In this document: positions 1 to 5,836 of the stretch, piece after piece
Numbering within the stretch: the stretch's first letter is position 1
Layout: each line of letters begins with the position of its first letter
The notes under the pieces: generated by a model
Databases searched by the model: none
The model's input: only the letters and a program-made list of their open reading frames with translations
Told to the model about the DNA's origin: nothing
Assembly (NCBI GenBank): GCA_012798865.1
Contig: JAAZMK010000114.1
Location: 1-5,836, forward strand
Reading direction: 5' to 3'
Origin: Clostridiaceae bacterium
GTDB lineage: Bacteria > Bacillota > Clostridia > Saccharofermentanales > DTU023
DNA: 5,836 nucleotides
Position numbers and translations under genes: made by a program

Positions 1-1910
1 AGACAGTGCGCGATTCCGACGTTGAACACGCACTGGACGAATGCGTGAATCTCCGAGATATTCGATTATTTCAAATGAGTCTCGATGGACTATCCAGACA
101 AATACAAGAGTACAGTTTTACTCCGCTTGGAGAAGCGCAGGGAGGCGAGTGGCAACGCGGCGATCAAGTGCACCTTATGAAGGATCAGTCTGCCGTTGCT
201 TTTTCGTTTGCTGTCGATTTCTACAATGAATGGCAAATTCCCGTAGGTGTGATCAATGCAGCCTGTCCCGGCACTTATATCCACTCATGGCTCCCTCGCG
301 AGATTATTGAAGACGACCCGATCATTAGGAATCACGTTCGAGAGGTACGATTGTATCGCGATCGCGATAATTGGAATGAAGAGATCGCTGAAAGGGATCC
401 GGGAGAACATCGCTATGGGAGCGGTGGATTTAGGAGTTTCCCTCGACCGCAGACTGTCGCGCTTCTCGACGGGAGAAAGCCGGATGAAGATAAACCTGCT
501 CCCCTCGTCGTTCCGCGAGCCACGATTCGAAAATCAACGCTCCTTCAGCAGATGATTCCTCTCGCACACGAGTTTTCGCCGCGCAAGCAGCCTAGTGCTA
601 TGTTCAATCACAAGGTGGCGCCGTTTGTCGGTCTGTCACTGCGTGGCGTCCTCTGGTTTCAAGGGGAGAGCGACGTTGATGGACCGGAGTATTATTTGCG
701 GGCGCTTCGCTATCTTGTCGATACGTTCAATGAAGTATTCGTTCCGGTAGAGCAGAAACTGACATTGATCTTGACGCAACTTCCGTCTTATTTGTATAAC
801 GGTATGAACGTGACCGGACTTGCAATATTCAATGAGATGCTTGCGCTGGCAAGGCATACGCTGAATGCAAATACAGGACTCGTCACGCTGTACGATCTTC
901 CGCTTTCCTATCGCGAGGACGCGTCGCTTTGTTATGTGTTGACGCCTTATGCCAAGAGAGAAGTCGGGCGTCGTATGGCGCGACTTGCCTCAGGTCTTAT
1001 CGCCGGTGATGATCGACTGACAAGTGCACCGGAACCGATTTCATTGGAACGGATCGGCAACAAGTGGATGATCGACTTTACCCCTTCCGCCGTACGCGGT
1101 GGTGGACTCTATCTGCGTCAGGGCGAAACTATATTGAAAGGTTTCGCTATTTGTGACAGCAATCGCGTGTTTGTCAAGGCGGATGCGCGCATACTGTACG
1201 GTGTCCGCGTTCTCGTATGGCATGATCAGATTAACGATCCCGTGTCTTTGACATATGGATTTTCCGCTTTTAATGGAGATGCCAATTTATTGGGATCGGA
1301 TGGGATACCTGTATTGCCTTTTAGAGTTGACTTGGAACCCTCCCAATACCTTGTTCCGATGCCGTGGTTTGACATGGACAAGTTGGAATCATTCGCTTGG
1401 GATGAAATGTTGGAAGGTGATTCGCCGAGACCGCGCAAGAAAAATCTGCCTGGTTTGAAACGCTTGTGGGAAGTCACGAAAGGACGCGGCGAGTTGACGC
1501 TGACGAATGAGGTGAACGGTTATAGTCATTCCGATTTACGACTTGAGTACGTAAATGCCGACGAGCGACCTGTCGAGATTGATGCCGCCGTGGCGCTAGC
1601 CTCTTGGTACCCGCCGCTCGACTTGACACCCTACTCTGCCGTTGAACTCGTGCTTCTCAATCCAGACCATCAGGAGAAGAAGATTCAATTATTACTGGAA
1701 GATGCGAATGGTGTCGTCTTTGAGTCGCCGCCGAGAAAAATCGAAGATGCTTTCAGACAACAAGTAATTAGGTGGGCAGATACTGAGTTGGCAAATAATA
1801 CTGCAGAGATCGTCAGATTCGGATTTCGCATTGTCGACCCGAGCGCTCGTGGAAGTCTTATCTTAATAAGAGTTAAACTTGATTATCGTCCGGTCATTTT
1901 AGATAATTAG
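1..1910 (+). CDS. Sialate O-acetylesterase-like (SASA domain) protein, 5'-truncated by the window edge
   Basis: The frame is open to the left edge (first whole codon at 3). A GTG at 6 is available, but the true start is probably upstream, because the family's GQSN nucleophile block should lie just before the visible part. Numbering from that GTG, family landmarks appear in order: IRLFQ (19-23), a helix leading into VGVINAACPGT (81-90; usual form SSWGGT), PSAMFNHKVAPF before RGVLWFQGESD (W217-D223), NTGLVTLYD (to D297), and KREVGRRMA (from K317). A C-terminal Ig-like sandwich ends in NLLGSDGIPVLPFRVD (to D442), matching the family's usual NLYN..GLPA.PFRTD. Residues about 443-634 form an extra beta-rich module. 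Family members remove O-acetyl groups from sialic acids or other sugars, usually after export; a signal peptide cannot be checked here. Oddity: the expected DxxHP catalytic block reads YVLTP (310-314), so activity is doubtful. The SASA-family call is solid; substrate and activity are unknown. Confidence 0.82.
   Translation, partial: TVRDSDVEHALDECVNLRDIRLFQMSLDGLSRQIQEYSFTPLGEAQGGEWQRGDQVHLMKDQSAVAFSFAVDFYNEWQIPVGVINAACPGTYIHSWLPREIIEDDPIIRNHVREVRLYRDRDNWNEEIAERDPGEHRYGSGGFRSFPRPQTVALLDGRKPDEDKPAPLVVPRATIRKSTLLQQMIPLAHEFSPRKQPSAMFNHKVAPFVGLSLRGVLWFQGESDVDGPEYYLRALRYLVDTFNEVFVPVEQKLTLILTQLPSYLYNGMNVTGLAIFNEMLALARHTLNANTGLVTLYDLPLSYREDASLCYVLTPYAKREVGRRMARLASGLIAGDDRLTSAPEPISLERIGNKWMIDFTPSAVRGGGLYLRQGETILKGFAICDSNRVFVKADARILYGVRVLVWHDQINDPVSLTYGFSAFNGDANLLGSDGIPVLPFRVDLEPSQYLVPMPWFDMDKLESFAWDEMLEGDSPRPRKKNLPGLKRLWEVTKGRGELTLTNEVNGYSHSDLRLEYVNADERPVEIDAAVALASWYPPLDLTPYSAVELVLLNPDHQEKKIQLLLEDANGVVFESPPRKIEDAFRQQVIRWADTELANNTAEIVRFGFRIVDPSARGSLILIRVKLDYRPVILDN
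1332..1907 (+). other. C-terminal accessory beta-sandwich-like region of the esterase-like protein
   Basis: After the PFRVD motif that normally closes sialate O-acetylesterases, the protein continues for about 190 residues (443-634, counted from the GTG at 6). A short linker rich in Pro, Arg and Lys (about 465-475) precedes alternating hydrophobic strands. The later part reads DLTPYSAVELVLLN, then KIQLLLEDANGVVFE, then EIVRFGFRIVD and SLILIRVKLDY at the end. This order of strands (an aromatic-bordered strand, a ligand-loop strand pair, then a terminal strand pair) is typical of CBM11/CIA30-like or galactose-binding-like domains. I infer a carbohydrate-binding role; no specific family can be assigned by eye. 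Confidence 0.45.
1879..1907 (+). promoter_or_regulatory. Candidate sigma70/SigA promoter for valS
   Basis: TTGATT at 1879-1884 (4 of 6 to TTGACA) and GATAAT at 1902-1907 (5 of 6 to TATAAT) are separated by exactly 17 bp. The -10 covers the last two sense codons of the upstream esterase-like gene. Predicted transcription would start near 1914, giving a leader of about 33 nt ahead of valS. No factor-independent terminator is seen between the two genes, so read-through from upstream is also possible. Confidence 0.55.
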
Positions 1911-1932
1911 CCAACATGTTTAATCTATAGAA

Positions 1933-1938
1933 GAAAGG
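1933..1938 (+). promoter_or_regulatory. Ribosome-binding site of valS
   Basis: GAAAGG lies 8 nt before the ATG at 1947. It supports that start, which also gives the expected N-terminal length of about 50 residues before the HIGH-type motif. Confidence 0.7.
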
Positions 1939-1946
1939 TTGAATCA

Positions 1947-4607
1947 ATGATAAAGATAGACTCTATAGCCAGGACTTTTGATCCGCAATCGGAAGAGCCG
2001 CTTATCTATAAGAAGTGGTTGGATCGTGACGCTTTTCACGCAGAAGCTCCTTCTGAGAAGGAGTCGTTTACTATCGTGATGCCGCCGCCCAATATTACAG
2101 GTGAGCTTCATATGGGTCACGCACTTGACAATACCCTTCCTGACGTCCTGATCCGATACAAAAAAATGAGAGGTAAAAATGCGCTTTTCCTGCCAGGAAC
2201 AGACCATGCTTCTATTGCGACGGAGGCGCTCGTCGTTCAACAGTTGACCCAAGAGGGTGTCACAAAGGAGGAGCTTGGAAGAGATGCATTTCTTGAACGC
2301 TGTTGGGAGTGGAAAGAGCTTTATCACGACCGCATTACCGGACAACAACAGCGGCTCGGACTTTCGTGTGACTGGAAACGCCAACGATTCACGATGGATG
2401 AGGGACTCTCAAGGGCAGTCCTGCGCGTTTTTAAGGATTTGTATGAGGAGGGGCTGATCTACCGCGGCGAACGCATGATCAATTGGTGTCCATCTTGTCT
2501 GACATCAATCTCAGACATTGAAGTTGAACATGAGGAGATGGACGCCTCTCTTTATACGATTCGCTATCCCTTCGCAGAAGGGGAGGGTTCAATCGCTATC
2601 GCGACCACACGTCCCGAGACGATGCTTGCCGACACGGCAGTTGCTGTACATCCCGACGATGAGAAACGCGGTCATCACGTCGGACGCATGGTTCATCTTC
2701 CTTTAACTGATCGCGATATCCCGATTATTGCCGATTCTTATGTCGATCCCGAATTTGGGACCGGATATGTCAAAATCACACCGGCACACGACCCGAACGA
2801 TTACGAAATCGGACTGCGCCATAACTTGCCGGTAATAGACATCCTGACGGATGATGCTCGTATGACTGGCGAGTGCGGCTCCTATGCGGGGCTGTCCGCC
2901 TTGGATGCGCGCCGAGCCATTGTGAACGATCTCAGAGAACAGGGGTATCTTGTCAAAGTTGAGCCGATGCGCCATAACGTCGGTACATGCCAGCGCTGTG
3001 ACACAATTGTCGAGCCGAGAATTTCGCTGCAATGGTTCGTCAAGATGGATCCTCTCGCAGGTCCTGCGATCGAAGCTGTCCGTGAGGGAGACACAACGTT
3101 TGTGCCCGATCACTTCAAAAAGATTTACTTTAACTGGATGGAGGGAATTCGTGACTGGTGCATCTCACGTCAACTTTGGTGGGGGCATCGTATTCCCGTA
3201 TGGTACTGTGAAGACTGTGACGAAATCATCGTATCCGAAGTGACTCCCTTTTCATGCTCATCATGCGGCAGTCAGAGATTGAAACAGGATGAAGATACGC
3301 TAGATACTTGGTTTTCGTCGGCGCTTTGGGCTTTCTCAACTCTTGGCTGGCCCGATGAGACGGAGGATTTCAAGACGTTCTATCCGACTGATGTCCTCGT
3401 GACGGGGTATGATATTATTTTCTTCTGGGTTGCACGGATGATCTTTTCGTCTCTCCACAACACAGGCAAGGTTCCCTTCCGTTACGTTTTGATTCATGGT
3501 ATGGTTCGTGACGAGCTCGGGCGCAAGATGTCTAAGTCGCTCGGTAACGGAGTCAATCCTCTTGAAATTATTGATCGGTACGGTGCGGACGCTTTACGCT
3601 ATGGTCTGATGGTCGGTACGACGCCGGGTAAGGACTTGCGCTGCCGGGACGAGAAGTTTGAAAATGGCAGAAACTTTATCAATAAAGTTTGGAATGCTTT
3701 CCGATTCATCGTGATGAATCTCGATGACGATATCGATTTTACCGATGTCTCTTACGACGATTTTAAAATTGAAGACCGTTGGATCATATCGGAGTTGAAG
3801 GACACAATCACGTCGCTCTCTGACAATTTGGACGCAATGGAGCTCGGAATGGCTCAGGAGAAAATATATTCATTCCTATGGGATTATTTTTGCGACTGGT
3901 ACATTGAGCTTGTTAAAGAAAGGCTAAGGGAAGGAGGTCGAACGGGGAGGGCGGCTCAAGCCGTTCTGTATCGCGTCTTTTCCGACTCGCTTAAATTACT
4001 GCATCCGTTTATGCCATTCGTTACGGAACGCATTTACGGCATTTTGCATGAAGAGAAACTATTGGTTTTAGAGGATTGGCCCGACGCCGGTCAATATCAA
4101 TACGATGCCGATGCCGCGAAGACTATGACGAGCCTTGTCAGCGCCATACGAGGCATCAGAAATCTGCGTGCCGAGTACAAGATCGCTCCCGCTCATCGTT
4201 TTCCTGCGAGTTTCCGAGCTGACGATCGTGCGCTCGTTTCCAGGCTTCAGGAAGGTCTTCCGACACTCTCTAGGCTTGCCGGCATATCGGAGCTCAAGCT
4301 GATTGAAGACGGCTCTGCATTTGATGAAGAGGATGTAACGGTTCTTTTTACCGGCGGTGAGATCGCGATTCCATTGCGTGAGCTTGTCAATGTCGAAGAA
4401 GAGCTCGAACGCATGAAGAATGAAGAAGAGCGCTTGAGGCAAGAGATTTCTAGAGCGGAAGCCATGCTTGGCAATCCAAACTTCACCGGGAAGGCGCCTG
4501 TTCATGTCGTTGATGCGCAACGCGAGAAGAAAATGCAATACGAAGATCAACTTGAAAGTTTGATTGTCCAACTCGAACGTCTCAAGCGTTTGTCGCGTGA
4601 TGATTAG
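1947..4607 (+). CDS. valS: Valyl-tRNA synthetase (ValRS), class I aminoacyl-tRNA synthetase
   Basis: It charges tRNA-Val with valine using ATP in the cytoplasm and hydrolyses mischarged threonine. The length of 886 aa fits the compact bacterial form (B. subtilis about 880). Visible landmarks: PPNITG followed by the HIGH-type signature HMGH (55-58); PGTDHASIATE; a first Cys pair WCPSC (C181, C184) and its likely partner CQRC (C348, C351); the CP1 editing domain with TTRPETM (220-226) and GTGYVKITPAHDPND (to D285); a zinc-ribbon-like set C421, C424, C437, C440; DTWFSS; the KMSKS loop (527-531); the helical anticodon-binding domain (about 590-740); and the C-terminal tRNA-binding coiled-coil arm (about 813-886, rich in Glu, Arg and Lys). 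All catalytic and editing motifs look intact. ATG 1947 has a good RBS. The upstream gap is 36 bp, too short for a T-box leader. fba follows after 88 bp. Confidence 0.98.
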   Translation: MIKIDSIARTFDPQSEEPLIYKKWLDRDAFHAEAPSEKESFTIVMPPPNITGELHMGHALDNTLPDVLIRYKKMRGKNALFLPGTDHASIATEALVVQQLTQEGVTKEELGRDAFLERCWEWKELYHDRITGQQQRLGLSCDWKRQRFTMDEGLSRAVLRVFKDLYEEGLIYRGERMINWCPSCLTSISDIEVEHEEMDASLYTIRYPFAEGEGSIAIATTRPETMLADTAVAVHPDDEKRGHHVGRMVHLPLTDRDIPIIADSYVDPEFGTGYVKITPAHDPNDYEIGLRHNLPVIDILTDDARMTGECGSYAGLSALDARRAIVNDLREQGYLVKVEPMRHNVGTCQRCDTIVEPRISLQWFVKMDPLAGPAIEAVREGDTTFVPDHFKKIYFNWMEGIRDWCISRQLWWGHRIPVWYCEDCDEIIVSEVTPFSCSSCGSQRLKQDEDTLDTWFSSALWAFSTLGWPDETEDFKTFYPTDVLVTGYDIIFFWVARMIFSSLHNTGKVPFRYVLIHGMVRDELGRKMSKSLGNGVNPLEIIDRYGADALRYGLMVGTTPGKDLRCRDEKFENGRNFINKVWNAFRFIVMNLDDDIDFTDVSYDDFKIEDRWIISELKDTITSLSDNLDAMELGMAQEKIYSFLWDYFCDWYIELVKERLREGGRTGRAAQAVLYRVFSDSLKLLHPFMPFVTERIYGILHEEKLLVLEDWPDAGQYQYDADAAKTMTSLVSAIRGIRNLRAEYKIAPAHRFPASFRADDRALVSRLQEGLPTLSRLAGISELKLIEDGSAFDEEDVTVLFTGGEIAIPLRELVNVEEELERMKNEEERLRQEISRAEAMLGNPNFTGKAPVHVVDAQREKKMQYEDQLESLIVQLERLKRLSRDD

Positions 4608-4618
4608 CAGTTTTTAGA

Positions 4619-4631
4619 GATGCCGGGCATC
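4619..4631. promoter_or_regulatory. 13-bp operator-like palindrome in the fba promoter
   Basis: GATGCC-G-GGCATC is a perfect inverted repeat (6 + 1 + 6) centred at 4625. It occupies the place of the -35 element relative to the TATACT at 4640-4645, around -33 to -21 from the inferred start. There is no T-run after it, so a terminator is unlikely. A dimeric regulator could bind here and block or assist polymerase at a promoter lacking a good -35. The regulator is unknown and binding is inference. Confidence 0.4.
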
Positions 4632-4636
4632 GCGGG

Positions 4637-4645
4637 TGCTATACT
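4637..4645 (+). promoter_or_regulatory. Extended -10 promoter for fba (and probably ligA)
   Basis: TGCTATACT contains the TGn extension and a -10 hexamer TATACT (5 of 6 to TATAAT). At 16-18 bp spacing the upstream hexamers (such as GAGATG at 4617-4622) do not resemble TTGACA, which is the usual situation for extended -10 promoters. Transcription would start near 4652, giving a leader of about 44 nt before fba. Confidence 0.55.
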
Positions 4646-4661
4646 TAAATTAACTGAAAAA

Positions 4662-4678
4662 ACGACCATATGAGTCGT
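4662..4678 (+). repeat. Small inverted repeat in the fba leader
   Basis: ACGAC (4662-4666) and GTCGT (4674-4678) can pair as a 5-bp stem around a 7-nt loop containing CATATG. It sits in the predicted leader and ends 3 nt before the RBS. It may modestly affect translation or be a protein site; it is too short to be called a riboswitch. Confidence 0.25.
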
Positions 4679-4681
4679 ATA

Positions 4682-4688
4682 GAAAGGA
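4682..4688 (+). promoter_or_regulatory. Ribosome-binding site of fba
   Basis: GAAAGGA lies 7 nt before the ATG at 4696 and shares the GAAAGG core with the valS site. It fixes the aldolase start. Confidence 0.75.
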
Positions 4689-4695
4689 AACGATC

Positions 4696-5637
4696 ATGCC
4701 TTTAGTCAATACCAAAGATATGTTCAAGAAAGCGTATGAGGGCGGCTACGCAATCGGCGCTTTCAATGTCAACAATATGGAAATCATTCAGGGGATCGTC
4801 AATGCGGCAAGCAAACTGCGCGCTCCGCTTATATTGCAGGTGTCGGCAGGCGCGAGACGCTATGCAAACCAGACTTACCTTATGAAACTCGTAGAAGCCG
4901 CGATGATCGAATCAAGTTTGCCCATCGCGTTACATCTCGATCATGGTGATACTTTCGAACTGTGTAAGGATTGTATCGACGGAGGGTTTACTTCTGTGAT
5001 GATTGACGGTTCGCATCTCTCTTTTGAGGAGAACATTGATCTGACGCGTCGCGTTGTTGACTATGCGCACAGCCATGATCCTCTAGTCGTAGTGGAAGCC
5101 GAACTCGGTCGTCTTGAAGGCGTCGAGGATGAAGTTGTTGTCAGTGCTGAAGATGCTTCGTATACTGATCCCGATGAGGTTGAAGAATTTGTAACGCGCA
5201 CAGGCTGTGACTCACTCGCTATCGCGATCGGTACGAGTCACGGCGCGTATAAATTTAAGCCGGGACAAAAACCGCAGCTGCGTTTTGATATTCTTGAGGA
5301 GATTGAACGCCGTCTACCGGAATTTCCCATTGTTCTGCACGGTGCCAGTTCCGTCGTCCCCGAATTCGTCGAGACAATCAATAAGTACGGCGGCTCTATG
5401 CCTGACGCGATCGGTATTCCTGAGGATATGTTGCGCAAGGCAGCCGGTATGGCTGTCTGTAAGATCAACATCGACAGTGATCTTCGCCTTGCGATGACTG
5501 CATCCGTCCGAAAGTATCTCGGCGAGAATCCTGCTGACTTCGATCCACGTCAATACCTCGGTCCCGCGAGACTGGCGATCGAGGAAATTGTCGCGCATAA
5601 GATCAAGAATGTTTTAGGTTGTGACGGCAAGGTATAG
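4696..5637 (+). CDS. fba: Class II (zinc-dependent) fructose-bisphosphate aldolase
   Basis: It catalyses the reversible cleavage of fructose 1,6-bisphosphate to dihydroxyacetone phosphate and glyceraldehyde 3-phosphate, in cytoplasmic glycolysis and gluconeogenesis. The 313-aa TIM-barrel protein is full length for its subgroup. The start GGYAIGAFNVNNME is typical. HLDHGD gives the likely catalytic Asp82 and zinc ligand His83. VVVEAELGRLEG contains Glu134, GTSHGAYKF contains His182 and VLHGASS contains His215, completing the metal site. NIDSDLR (258-264) is the phosphate/substrate-binding strand near the C-terminus, followed by DPRQYLGPAR. Everything needed for activity is present. Family resemblance could also include tagatose- or ketose-bisphosphate aldolases, but the sequence is closest in feel to glycolytic Fba of clostridia and spirochaetes. 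It has its own promoter candidate upstream, and ligA begins 18 bp after its stop. Confidence 0.95.
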   Translation: MPLVNTKDMFKKAYEGGYAIGAFNVNNMEIIQGIVNAASKLRAPLILQVSAGARRYANQTYLMKLVEAAMIESSLPIALHLDHGDTFELCKDCIDGGFTSVMIDGSHLSFEENIDLTRRVVDYAHSHDPLVVVEAELGRLEGVEDEVVVSAEDASYTDPDEVEEFVTRTGCDSLAIAIGTSHGAYKFKPGQKPQLRFDILEEIERRLPEFPIVLHGASSVVPEFVETINKYGGSMPDAIGIPEDMLRKAAGMAVCKINIDSDLRLAMTASVRKYLGENPADFDPRQYLGPARLAIEEIVAHKIKNVLGCDGKV

Positions 5638-5645
5638 TTGTAATC

Positions 5646-5650
5646 GGTGG
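5646..5650 (+). promoter_or_regulatory. Weak ribosome-binding site deciding the ligA start
   Basis: GGTGG precedes the ATG at 5656 by 5 nt. Two in-frame GTG codons at 5647 and 5650 are alternative starts, but they fall inside this element and have no well-spaced Shine-Dalgarno of their own (the nearest AAGG is at 5629-5632). An in-frame TAA at 5641 closes the frame upstream. Confidence 0.4.
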
Positions 5651-5655
5651 TGAGC

Positions 5656-5836
5656 ATGGATCTCAATCGTGACCGCATCCAGTCAGTATTGTCGACTGAT
5701 AATCCCGGCGATCGGGAAGCCGCCTCTGTCCTTATTGGTCAGTTGACTCAGCTGCTCCGTGAACTCAATCACGCCTACTATAATCTCGATCGTCCGTTGA
5801 CATCAGATGAGACGTATGATCGGCTTCTCCGCAAGC
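5656..5836 (+). CDS. ligA: NAD+-dependent DNA ligase LigA, N-terminal 60 codons only (runs off the window)
   Basis: LigA seals nicks in duplex DNA during replication and repair, using NAD+ as AMP donor. Only part of domain Ia is present. The segment LLRELNHAYYNLDRPLTSDE followed by TYDRLLRK matches the conserved domain Ia signature that binds the nicotinamide mononucleotide half of NAD+. Tyr41-Tyr42, Asp51, Tyr54 and Asp55 align with the known Y-H/Y...D..YD residues of E. coli LigA. The catalytic KxDG lysine lies beyond the window. The N-terminus is about 19 residues longer than in E. coli LigA, with no better internal ATG. The gene follows fba by 18 bp without a visible promoter or terminator, so co-transcription with fba is likely. 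Confidence 0.88.
   Translation, partial: MDLNRDRIQSVLSTDNPGDREAASVLIGQLTQLLRELNHAYYNLDRPLTSDETYDRLLRK

Noticed and set aside
6..8. GTG at 6 as the true start of the esterase-like protein
   Set aside because: The frame is open upstream and the family's GQSN nucleophile block should precede this point, so the gene is most likely cut by the window edge.
256..555. A 99-codon + strand frame inside the esterase-like gene
   Set aside because: It overlaps SASA coding sequence with family motifs in the other frame, and has no sensible RBS or product.
1856..1871. TCTTAT/ATAAGA hairpin near the end of the esterase-like gene as a terminator
   Set aside because: The stem is AT-only apart from one C-G pair, lies 40 bp before the stop codon, and has no T-tract directly after.
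1944..2384. A 146-codon open frame on the - strand inside valS
   Set aside because: It lies wholly opposite conserved ValRS sequence (HMGH region), has no recognisable domain, and is explained as an antisense shadow.
4068..4571. A 167-codon open frame on the - strand opposite the ValRS C-terminus
   Set aside because: The + strand encodes the expected coiled-coil arm. The antisense product shows no family motif or upstream signals.
4608..4640. Intrinsic terminator after valS
   Set aside because: The T-run at 4611-4615 has no stem before it, and the palindrome at 4619-4631 has no T-run after it and would leave only a 5-bp stem with a 3-nt loop.
1..5836. CRISPR arrays, tRNA/rRNA genes, insertion sequences, phage or defence genes
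   Set aside because: No direct repeat series, no RNA gene signature and no transposase or integrase coding frame is visible; coding sequence fills nearly the whole window.

Overview
This is a bacterial chromosomal window of mostly housekeeping content, with every gene on the + strand. It holds the 3' part of a large sialate O-acetylesterase-like (SASA/SGNH-hydrolase) gene, a complete valyl-tRNA synthetase gene (valS), a complete class II fructose-bisphosphate aldolase gene (fba), and the first 60 codons of an NAD+-dependent DNA ligase gene (ligA). The valine enzyme is of the compact bacterial type (886 aa). The aldolase is the roughly 310-aa class II form. The ribosome-binding sites are purine-rich GAAAGG cores. 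From memory of these families, I lean towards an anaerobic Bacillota (Clostridia-like) or Spirochaetota genome of roughly balanced GC. That placement is weak and rests on no database search.

Layout. Positions 1-1910 encode the esterase-like protein, whose N-terminus (signal sequence and GQSN block) lies outside the window. Its last codons contain a good sigma70/SigA-type promoter candidate (TTGATT-17 bp-GATAAT) that would serve valS (1947-4607) with a leader of only about 33 nt. The 88-bp gap 4608-4695 holds an extended -10 promoter (TGCTATACT), a 13-bp perfect hyphenated palindrome where the -35 element should be, and a small inverted repeat just before the fba RBS. fba (4696-5637) is followed after 18 bp by ligA (from 5656), so these two are probably co-transcribed. 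No RNA gene, mobile element, CRISPR array or clear intrinsic terminator is visible, and no gap between genes exceeds 100 bp.

Functionally, valS (translation), fba (glycolysis/gluconeogenesis) and ligA (DNA replication and repair) do not form a pathway; they look like neighbouring core genes. The most unusual feature is the esterase-like protein. It keeps the SASA fold landmarks, including a WFQGESD block, but at the position of the usual C-terminal DxxHP catalytic block it reads YVLTP, so the Asp and His appear to be missing. It also carries an extra C-terminal beta-rich region of about 190 residues resembling a carbohydrate-binding or galactose-binding-like module. The second point of interest is the operator-like palindrome over the fba promoter. 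I found no convincing novel multi-gene system here.
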